Shown here piece after piece: positions 57,685 through 64,000 of a stretch of 64,000 nucleotides of DNA (positions are counted from its first letter, which is position 1; every line of letters starts with the position of its first letter). Made by a program: the position numbers and the translations under genes. The DNA comes from Luteibacter rhizovicinus DSM 16549 (GTDB taxonomy: Bacteria; Pseudomonadota; Gammaproteobacteria; Xanthomonadales; Rhodanobacteraceae). The stretch covers positions 124,001-188,000 of the forward strand of contig NZ_CP017480.1 in assembly GCF_001887595.1 (NCBI RefSeq), given 5' to 3'. The notes under the pieces were generated by a model. The model saw only the letters and a program-made list of their open reading frames with translations, ran no database searches and was not told the DNA's origin.

Positions 57685-58920
57685 TCACGCCGCATCGCGC
57701 TTCTTGCCGAAACCGACGCCGCGGGCCTCGGGACCCAGCCAGGTGAGCAAGGCCAGCAGCACGGCGACCGCCGCGATCCAGGTCGACATGGCGAAGGCGA
57801 AATCGCCGCCGCGCTGGGCTGCGATCCAGGTCTGTGCGGTGGCCGTGATCGCCGCCAGCAGGTTGCCCATCTGGTAGGCGAACCCGGGCAAGGTGCCGCG
57901 CACCGCGTCCGGCGACAGCTCGTTCAGGTGCGTCGGCACGACGCCCCAGGCGCCCTGGACCATCACCTGGATGAGGAAGGCACCCAGGCCCAGGAAAAGC
58001 AGGGAGCCACCGTAAGCCCACAGGGGGATCACGGGGATCGCCAGCAAGGCGGCGATGATGATCGCCTTGCGCCGGCCGATCCGCTCCGACAGCGAGCCGA
58101 AGGTGAGACCACCAAAGAGTGCACCGAGGTTGAGCAGTGCGGTAAGCATGAACGCGGTGCCCGAACCCGCCGGGATCTTCAGCGTCTCCTGCACGAAGGT
58201 CGGGTACATGTCCTGCGAGCCGTGGCTGAACATGTTGAACGCCGCCATCAGCAGCATCATGTAGATGAACCGCTTCCAGTTGCCGCGCATCGACACGAAC
58301 ACGCTCTCGCGGGCCTCGGTGCGGCGCCCTTCCCAGACCGGCGATTCCGGCACCTTGCGGCGGATGTAGAGCACCAGCAGCGCAGGAGCGGCGCCGACGA
58401 TGAACAGGCCGCGCCAGCCGATATGGTCGACCAGCAGCCAGTTGGCCAATGCGGCGAGGAAGAAGCCACAGGGATAACCGCTCTGCAGCAGCCCAGAGAC
58501 GAAACCGCGCGATTTTGCGGGGATGGACTCCATCGCCAGCGACGCGCCGATACCCCACTCGCCGCCCATCGCGATGCCGAAAAGGAAGCGCAGGCCGAGG
58601 AGGATGCCGAGGCTCGGCGCGAACGCGCAGGCCACCTCCAGCACCGAGAACAGCACGATGTCGAACATCAACACGGGGCGGCGCCCGTAGCGATCCGCCA
58701 GCCGCCCGAAGATCAGCGCGCCGATCGGTCGCGCGGCCAGGGTCAGGAACAGACCATAGGTGACCTCCTGCTTGGAGACGTTGAATTCCTTCGCCACGGC
58801 GAGGATCACGAAGGTGAGCAGGAAGTAGTCGAACGCGTCGAGGGTCCAGCCAAGGAAGCTGGCGATGACGGTATGCCGCTGGGTCGAATCGAGTTCGCGC
58901 AGCGCGGCGGGAAGCGGCAT
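57685..58920 (-). CDS. MFS transporter, metabolite:H+ symporter type
   Basis: A 411-residue 12-helix transporter. The MFS signature loop between helices 2 and 3 is GRLADRYGRRPVLM; the repeat in the second half is GSLSERIGRRKAI. The opening ASFLGWTLDAFDYFLL matches the carboxylate/aromatic acid or sialic-acid-like symporter branch. Substrate unknown. Confidence 0.88.
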   Translation of the reverse strand: MPLPAALRELDSTQRHTVIASFLGWTLDAFDYFLLTFVILAVAKEFNVSKQEVTYGLFLTLAARPIGALIFGRLADRYGRRPVLMFDIVLFSVLEVACAFAPSLGILLGLRFLFGIAMGGEWGIGASLAMESIPAKSRGFVSGLLQSGYPCGFFLAALANWLLVDHIGWRGLFIVGAAPALLVLYIRRKVPESPVWEGRRTEARESVFVSMRGNWKRFIYMMLLMAAFNMFSHGSQDMYPTFVQETLKIPAGSGTAFMLTALLNLGALFGGLTFGSLSERIGRRKAIIIAALLAIPVIPLWAYGGSLLFLGLGAFLIQVMVQGAWGVVPTHLNELSPDAVRGTLPGFAYQMGNLLAAITATAQTWIAAQRGGDFAFAMSTWIAAVAVLLALLTWLGPEARGVGFGKKRDAA

Positions 58921-59071
58921 CAGATATTCCTCAACGCAGATTCAGGCGGCGCCGACGGTAGCACAGCGCGCGGAAATCCAACGCCCGCTTGACGGCGGGC
59001 CCACAACCCGTGGATACACTGAGGGGGCGTCGTCCCATGACGGACGCTCATCCACGACAGACGGAGGACTC

Positions 59072-59353
59072 ATGAAGTTTTCGTACTCGCTTGCTTCGTT
59101 CGCTTTGATTGCCGGCCTCGGCATCGGCACCGCCCTCGCGCAGGATGCCGCCGCGCCCAGCGACGCGCCCGCGTTCTCGGATCTCTCCAAAGACGGCAAG
59201 TACATCACCCGCAAGGACATCCCTGCGGATAACGAGCGCCTGAAACAGCTGCGTATGCATATCGGTGACAACGACGCCGATCACAACGGGAAGATCGACG
59301 AAAAGGAATACAACGCCTACCTGTCGAAGGACAATCCGCTCAACAAGAAGTAA
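59072..59353 (+). CDS. Exported EF-hand protein
   Basis: A 93-residue protein with signal peptide (YSLASFALIAGLGIGTALAQ) and one canonical EF-hand loop DNDADHNGKIDE, followed by KEYNAYL. A partial hand lies earlier (DLSKDGKYITRKD). It probably binds calcium in the periplasm. ATG 59072 has GGAGGA upstream. Confidence 0.85.
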   Translation: MKFSYSLASFALIAGLGIGTALAQDAAAPSDAPAFSDLSKDGKYITRKDIPADNERLKQLRMHIGDNDADHNGKIDEKEYNAYLSKDNPLNKK

Positions 59354-59363
59354 TTCCGAATCG

Positions 59364-59395
59364 GCCGGGCACGATGGACGTGCCCGGCTCTTTCC
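59364..59395 (+). terminator. Terminator of the EF-hand gene
   Basis: Perfect 10-bp stem GCCGGGCACG / CGTGCCCGGC, loop ATGGA, then TCTTTCC. Lies 10 bp after the stop. Confidence 0.8.
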
Positions 59396-59411
59396 AGGAT
59401 GGAAGCACCTC

Positions 59412-60071
59412 ATGACCCCCGACACCCGCACCCGGCGACGCATCGCCTCGCGGTTCAGCCGCCGCCGCGACCGGATCTACATCCACGGCAAGCTGGCCAC
59501 CGACCCCGTCTACGCCGCCACCGCGGCCGCCATTGCCGGGCGTCGCCTGCCCCTGCTGGATATCGGCTGCGGCCTGGGCATCCTCGGGCACTACCTGCAC
59601 GCCTGCGATGCGCTGGATGGCTACCTCGGCCTCGACCACGACCCCGAGAAGATCGCCATGGGCCGGGCCGCCGCGGACCGCGCGGGGCTGGGCACGAGTA
59701 TTGCCCTGAGCCAGGTCGACGCGACCACGCCCCAGGCGATGCGCGGCCACGTAGCCCTGCTGGACGTCCTCCACTACTTGCCCGAGGACCGCCAGGCGGA
59801 GCTGCTGGCGTACGCCGTGGACCATCTCGCCGACGACGGCGTGCTGATCCTGCGCAATGTGATCCGGGATGGCACCTGGCGCTACCGGGCCACGGTGTGG
59901 GAGGAAAAATTCATCGAGGCGGTGGGCTGGATCCCCGGCGGGGCGCAGTATTTTCCGACCGAGGACGATATTCGCAGGGTGTTGGAGCCGCGCGGGATCA
60001 GGGTGTCTTTCAGGCCCTTGTTCGGGCGGACCCCGTATAACAGCTACCTGATGGTGGCTTCGCGCGCGTGA
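59412..60071 (+). CDS. Class I SAM-dependent methyltransferase
   Basis: A 219-residue protein. The SAM motif I is LLDIGCGLGILG, the acidic motif II LGLDHDPEKIAMG, and the downstream LLDVLHYLPED is typical of small-molecule methyltransferases. Substrate unknown. ATG 59412 is 59 bp after the EF-hand stop, but a terminator intervenes. Confidence 0.85.
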   Translation: MTPDTRTRRRIASRFSRRRDRIYIHGKLATDPVYAATAAAIAGRRLPLLDIGCGLGILGHYLHACDALDGYLGLDHDPEKIAMGRAAADRAGLGTSIALSQVDATTPQAMRGHVALLDVLHYLPEDRQAELLAYAVDHLADDGVLILRNVIRDGTWRYRATVWEEKFIEAVGWIPGGAQYFPTEDDIRRVLEPRGIRVSFRPLFGRTPYNSYLMVASRA

Positions 60072-60083
60072 GGGGGCGAAAGC

Positions 60084-60184
60084 ATCGCCGCTGAAGCGGC
60101 TCCCACAGGGGCCCTGGCTTCCACAGGGGGCCTGGCTTCCCCAGGGGGCCTGCGCAGACGTGTGGGAGCCGCTTCAGCGGCGAT
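60084..60184. repeat. REP-like cluster 8 with internal tandem repeat
   Basis: Monomers 60084-60106 (minus) and 60162-60184 (plus) in the reverse arrangement to most clusters. Between them is a tandem array of an 18-bp unit of AGGGGGCCTGGCTTCC type (about 60107-60160, roughly 2.6 copies). It lies upstream of rhlE, and its last monomer ends 25 bp before a TATACT box. Confidence 0.88.
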
Positions 60185-60208
60185 TCCCTATTGTGCGCCG
60201 CAATAAGG

Positions 60209-60214
60209 TATACT
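60209..60214 (+). promoter_or_regulatory. Putative -10 box of rhlE
   Basis: TATACT at 60209-60214 is the only good -10 match in the 220 bp before rhlE; no clear -35 is seen. If used, the 5' leader would be about 185 nt long, as in several cold-induced RNA helicase mRNAs. Confidence 0.4.
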
Positions 60215-60405
60215 CGGCGGGTCGTGCTTGCGCTCCGACTCCCTTGCGGACCCCCGGCGTGGAGATTCTCCCGCCCGTTCCCCCACCCTCGGAAGCGCGC
60301 TCGACACCGGCCAGCCTGCTGTCTTCGTCATGGTTAGCGGCCGCCAATCCATCGACTTGTAGCGCGGTTCCAGGGAACGCTCGAGTCACGCAGGAGCTTC
60401 ACTCC

Positions 60406-61854
60406 ATGTCATTCGATTCGCTGGGCCTTGCGCCCGCGTTGCTGCGCGCCCTTTCCGAAGCTGGCTATGAAAAGCCGACTCCGATCCAGTCCGCAGCCAT
60501 TCCTCTTGTCCTCGCCGGCAACGACCTCATGGCCGCCGCCCAGACGGGTACCGGCAAGACGGCCGCGTTCGCGCTGCCGCTGTTGCAGCTGCTTTCCAAG
60601 GACGACCGTAGCGATACGCGTCGCCCGATCCGCGCGCTGATCCTCACCCCGACCCGCGAACTCGCCGCCCAGGTGCAGGAAAACCTGCGCGACTACGGTA
60701 AGTACGTGCGCCTTTCCAGCACCGTCATCTTCGGCGGCGTCGGCATGGGCAACCAGCTGCAGGCGCTGCGCCGCGGCGTCGACGTCGTCGTCGCCACGCC
60801 GGGTCGCCTGATCGACCACATGCAGCAGCGCTCGGTCGACCTCTCCAAGGTCGACGTGCTCGTCCTCGACGAAGCCGACCGCATGCTCGACATGGGCTTC
60901 CTCCCGGCGCTCAAGCGCATTCTCGCCGCCGTGCCGCGCCAGCGTCAGACGCTGCTGTTCTCGGCCACGTTCGCGCCGGAAATCAAGGCGCTTGCGCAGC
61001 AGTTCATGCGTGATCCGAAGGAAGTCTCGACCACGCCGGCCAACACCGTCGCCAACACGGTCACGCACCGCGTTCACCCGGTCGATGCAGCGAGCAAGCG
61101 TGACCTGCTGCTGCACATCCTTTCCCAGGACAGCCGTCGTCAGACGCTCGTCTTCGGTCGCACCAAGCACGGCGCCGACAAACTCGTCCGCCATCTGGAG
61201 CAGGCCGGCATCAAGGCTGCGGCGATCCACGGCAACAAGAGCCAGAACGCACGTACGCGCGCCCTGTCGGACTTCAAGACCGGCCGTGTCACCGTGCTCG
61301 TCGCCACCGACATCGCCGCGCGCGGTATCGACATCGACCAGCTGCCGGTGGTGATCAACTTCGACCTGCCGATGGTGGCCGAGGATTACGTGCATCGCAT
61401 CGGCCGGACCGGCCGTGCAGGCGCCGAAGGCCAGGCTATCTCGCTGGTCAGCCATGACGAGTCGGGCCTGCTGCGCGACATCGGTCGCCTGCTCAAGACC
61501 GATCTCGAAGTCATCAACGTCCCGGGCTACGAGCCGAGCACGCCGCTGCGCATGGATGCCGGTGCGCCGCGTCCGAAGCAGCAGCCGCGTCAGCCGCAGG
61601 CCTCGCGCAACCAGGTGGGCCAGGGCCGCTCCGGCGGTGGTCAGGGTCGTTCGGGCGGCGGCCAGGGTCGCTCGGCCAGTAACGGCCAGGGCCGCTCCGC
61701 TGGCGGCGAAGCTCGCCAGGGCGGCGGCGGTTCCAGCGCGGGTCGTCCGTCCTCGCACCGTCCGCACAGCCATTCGGCTGCGGGCACCGGCGAGAACACC
61801 GGCAACCACAAGCGTCGTCGTACGCGCACCGGTCCGGCCACCAACAAGGCCTGA
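60406..61854 (+). CDS. rhlE: DEAD-box RNA helicase, RhlE type
   Basis: A 482-residue helicase. Motifs in order: Q motif (GYEKPTPIQ), I AQTGTGKT, Ia PTRELAAQ, II DEAD, III SAT, IV and V ATDIAARGID, VI HRIGRTGR. The last ~110 residues are a low-complexity tail with repeated GQGRSGG and His/Arg segments ending in KRRRTRTGP, likely RNA-binding. ATG 60406 has AGGAG upstream. Such enzymes act in ribosome assembly and RNA decay in the cold. Confidence 0.93.
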   Translation: MSFDSLGLAPALLRALSEAGYEKPTPIQSAAIPLVLAGNDLMAAAQTGTGKTAAFALPLLQLLSKDDRSDTRRPIRALILTPTRELAAQVQENLRDYGKYVRLSSTVIFGGVGMGNQLQALRRGVDVVVATPGRLIDHMQQRSVDLSKVDVLVLDEADRMLDMGFLPALKRILAAVPRQRQTLLFSATFAPEIKALAQQFMRDPKEVSTTPANTVANTVTHRVHPVDAASKRDLLLHILSQDSRRQTLVFGRTKHGADKLVRHLEQAGIKAAAIHGNKSQNARTRALSDFKTGRVTVLVATDIAARGIDIDQLPVVINFDLPMVAEDYVHRIGRTGRAGAEGQAISLVSHDESGLLRDIGRLLKTDLEVINVPGYEPSTPLRMDAGAPRPKQQPRQPQASRNQVGQGRSGGGQGRSGGGQGRSASNGQGRSAGGEARQGGGGSSAGRPSSHRPHSHSAAGTGENTGNHKRRRTRTGPATNKA

Positions 61855-61862
61855 TCGATCGC

Positions 61863-62417
61863 TCAGCCCTGCGCCCTGATTTTCGCCGTGAGCACGTGGT
61901 CTTCCCACAGCCCGTCGATCTTCAGGTAGCGCTTGGCATAGCCTTCCTTCTCGAAGCCCAAACGCTCGAGAAGGCGGCCACTCCGGTCATTGCGCGGCAT
62001 GTAATTCGCCATCACGCGATGGAAGTCCAGAGGGCCGAACGCATAACGGACCGCGGCGTCCAGGGCCTCGTACATCAGGCCCTGCCCTTCGTGTTTCCGC
62101 GCAATGCCGTAGCCAAGATGGCAGGCCTGGAAGACGCCACGGACGACGTTGGCCAGGGTGAACGTCGCGATGATTTCGCTACCGTCGGGCGTGAGCACGA
62201 CGAACGGGAATCCGCGATCCGCCCTTGCCGCCTCGAGGCCCGCCTCGATGGCAAGCCGGCAGCCTTCCGCGGTGTAGTGCGACTCGGTGCGCAAGGGCTC
62301 CCACAGCCTGAGATGCTCCCGGTTCTCTACCCGGTAACGGCGAAGCAAGTCAGCCTCGTCCACGTCCAGCAGGCGAATCACCGTTCGCGGTGTGCGCATG
62401 CGGATCGGTTCGCTCAT
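61863..62417 (-). CDS. GNAT acetyltransferase, RimJ-like
   Basis: A 184-residue GNAT-fold enzyme. The acetyl-CoA loop is YGIARKHEGQGLMYEAL, with RVMANYMPRNDRSGRLLERLGFEKEG as the following beta-alpha block (quoted in part). This pattern fits RimJ/RimL-type N-terminal acetyltransferases, though the substrate is unproven. It overlaps the S-formylglutathione hydrolase gene by 4 bp. Confidence 0.88.
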   Translation of the reverse strand: MSEPIRMRTPRTVIRLLDVDEADLLRRYRVENREHLRLWEPLRTESHYTAEGCRLAIEAGLEAARADRGFPFVVLTPDGSEIIATFTLANVVRGVFQACHLGYGIARKHEGQGLMYEALDAAVRYAFGPLDFHRVMANYMPRNDRSGRLLERLGFEKEGYAKRYLKIDGLWEDHVLTAKIRAQG

Positions 62418-63262
62418 ACCGCGAGTGCCTTCGCGTGATGACGCAGGTGATCCTCGACGAAGCTCTGGATGAAGTAATAGCTGTGGTCGTAACCCGGCTG
62501 CATGCGCAACTGGAGCGGCTGACCCGCTTCTTCACACGCGGCCTCGAAACGCTGGGGCTGCAACTGGTTCGTCAGGAAGCCATCGGCTTCACCCTGGTCG
62601 ATAAGGATACGACCGTCGAAGCGCGCACCGTCGCGAACGAGCTGGGTGGCGTCGTGCAGGGCCCAAGCCTTGCGGTCGTCGCCGAGATATCGCGGGAACG
62701 CCTTCTCGCCCCAGGGAACGTTGGCAGGCGCGACAATCGGTGCGAATGCCGACACCGAACGATAACGGCCGGGGTTACGCAGTGCGATGGTCAACGCACC
62801 GTGTCCGCCCATGGAATGGCCGAAAATGCCTTGCCGGCTCATGTCCAGGGCGAACCGTTCCGAGACCACCCGGGGCAGTTCGTCGACGACGTAGCTGTAC
62901 ATGCGAAAACGTGAAGCCCACGGGGCTTCGGTGGCGTCCAGGTAGAAGCCTGCGCCCTCACCGAATTCCCAGTCGCCGGTGGCACCGTCGATGCCGGTAT
63001 CGCGTGGGCTCGTGTCGGGCATCACCAACGCTATACCCAGCTCGGCGGCGGCGCGTTGCGCGCCTGCCTTGATGGTGAAGGTTTCAGCGGTACACGTCAG
63101 ACCGGCGAGGTACCACAGGACAGGAACAGGCCCGTTTTCGGCCGCCGGAGGCATGAAAACCGCAAAACGCATCGTACCGCCGCACGCTTCGGAGGCATGG
63201 GAATAAAACCCCTGAAGGCCGCCGAAGCAGCGTTGTTCCGAAATCGTCTCGATCGTCGTCAT
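62414..63262 (-). CDS. fghA: S-formylglutathione hydrolase
   Basis: A 282-residue alpha/beta hydrolase of the esterase D family. The nucleophile elbow is GHSMGGHGAL, the acid lies in DQGEADGFL and the His in GYDHSYYFI. It releases formate from S-formylglutathione in formaldehyde detoxification. The partner dehydrogenase (frmA) is not adjacent. Divergent from the helicase gene at the right edge. Confidence 0.94.
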   Translation of the reverse strand: MTTIETISEQRCFGGLQGFYSHASEACGGTMRFAVFMPPAAENGPVPVLWYLAGLTCTAETFTIKAGAQRAAAELGIALVMPDTSPRDTGIDGATGDWEFGEGAGFYLDATEAPWASRFRMYSYVVDELPRVVSERFALDMSRQGIFGHSMGGHGALTIALRNPGRYRSVSAFAPIVAPANVPWGEKAFPRYLGDDRKAWALHDATQLVRDGARFDGRILIDQGEADGFLTNQLQPQRFEAACEEAGQPLQLRMQPGYDHSYYFIQSFVEDHLRHHAKALAV

Positions 63263-63408
63263 GCCCTTCTCCCTACGAAAGCTGACCGGGAAGTGTAACG
63301 CCGACGCAACAAGTGGCCATGGCCCGCCTCACCGGGCGCCCATCGCTGCTACAATACCGCTACTGCCCGGCGCCGCTTCCGCCGCCGCGCCCCCTCTTCG
63401 AGGTCGCC

Positions 63409-64000
63409 ATGTCATCCCCCGATACAGATAACGCTCCGGCTCAGCCCGGTTTTAGCGCGCTCGCGCTCGACGAAAAAGTCATGCGCGTCCTGGCCGAAGT
63501 CGGCTACGAAGTGCCGTCGCCGATCCAGGCCGCCACCATTCCGCCGCTGCTCGAAGGCCGCGACGTCATCGGCCAGGCGCAGACCGGCACCGGCAAGACC
63601 GCTGCCTTCGCGCTGCCGGTGCTCTCGCGCATCGACCTGAAGCCCGGCAAGCCGCAGGCGCTGGTTCTCGCGCCCACCCGCGAGCTCGCCATTCAGGTCG
63701 CCGAGGCCTTCCAGAAGTACGCCACCTACATGCCCGGCTTCCAGGTCCTGCCGATCTACGGCGGCCAGAGCTACGGCCCGCAGCTGCAGGGCCTCAAGCG
63801 CGGTGCGCAGGTCATCGTCGGCACACCGGGTCGCGTCATCGACCATCTCGACAAGGGCACGCTGGATCTGTCCGGCCTGCGCTTCCTGGTGCTCGACGAA
63901 GCCGACGAAATGCTTCGCATGGGCTTCATCGACGACGTCGAGAAGCTGCTGCAGGCCACGCCGAAGACGCGTCAGGTCGCCCTGTTCTCCGCGACCATGC
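63409..64000 (+). CDS. deaD: DEAD-box RNA helicase, CsdA/DeaD type (3' end outside window)
   Basis: At least 197 residues from ATG 63409. Visible motifs are GYEVPSPIQ, AQTGTGKT, PTRELAIQ, GTPGR, DEAD and SAT. The segment DEADEMLRMGFIDDVE is typical of CsdA/DeaD. The C-terminal domains lie outside the window. A second helicase within 3 kb of rhlE, but in a different subfamily. Confidence 0.9.
   Translation, partial: MSSPDTDNAPAQPGFSALALDEKVMRVLAEVGYEVPSPIQAATIPPLLEGRDVIGQAQTGTGKTAAFALPVLSRIDLKPGKPQALVLAPTRELAIQVAEAFQKYATYMPGFQVLPIYGGQSYGPQLQGLKRGAQVIVGTPGRVIDHLDKGTLDLSGLRFLVLDEADEMLRMGFIDDVEKLLQATPKTRQVALFSATM

Overview
The window is about 64 kb of a GC-rich gammaproteobacterial chromosome. 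Gene content points to the Xanthomonadales, most likely the Rhodanobacteraceae (Luteibacter/Dyella-like). The main markers are an arginine cluster of the xanthomonad type (N-acetylornithine carbamoyltransferase, acetylcitrulline-type deacetylase and a fused N-acetylglutamate synthase/kinase), a DksA with a very long Ala/Lys/Pro-rich N-terminus, a FimX-like protein, and kynurenine-pathway genes. Genus level is inference. I saw no tRNA, rRNA, CRISPR array, prophage or transposase.

Layout. 1-2960: the 3' end of kynU, an unrecognised gene, and an orphan TolC-family gene in a lower-GC stretch. 2961-13999 (all minus strand): a HEAT-repeat protein, proBA, then argF'-argG-argE'-argB/A-argC-argH, preceded by a candidate leader-peptide attenuator, and a glycine-zipper protein. 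14201-19719: cysS-sufE, the long DksA, and yidD-pyrC-M23 peptidase. 19850-26204: folE2, a squalene/phytoene-synthase-like protein, gph, ubiG, an mtaD-type deaminase, efp and divergent epmB. 26303-34448: fimX-like gene, rpsP-rimM-trmD-rplS, ffh, divergent ypjD-like gene, radA.

34532-43799: alr and, about 5 kb away, dnaB-rplI-rpsR-rpsF. The usual dnaB-alr-radA neighbourhood is interrupted by five accessory genes: two tandem CsgG/SH3-like paralogues, an SGNH hydrolase, a Cys-rich membrane protein and a Baeyer-Villiger-type monooxygenase. 44074-49800: an A-type Fe-S carrier, asnS, a lipoprotein, a small membrane protein, and an SDR-ALDH-RidA operon that fits 2-aminomuconate semialdehyde catabolism, downstream of kynurenine degradation. 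49898-64000: hutG-like, glutathione reductase, D-amino-acid dehydrogenase, NlpC/P60 lipoprotein, ohr, several membrane or secreted proteins, slyD, an MFS transporter, a methyltransferase, rhlE, an acetyltransferase, S-formylglutathione hydrolase and the 5' part of a second DEAD-box helicase gene.

Two non-coding themes stand out. First, an interspersed palindromic repeat family (eight loci, eighteen monomers) lies between genes, usually as inverted pairs with conserved spacers. Second, the argF' leader has an Arg-containing short ORF, an intrinsic terminator, and an 8-base antiterminator pairing that joins the two. Most of the window is otherwise ordinary housekeeping sequence. The most unusual proteins are relatives of enzymes that have lost catalytic or metal-binding residues (DksA, the FimX-like protein, the SDR, the squalene-synthase-like protein).
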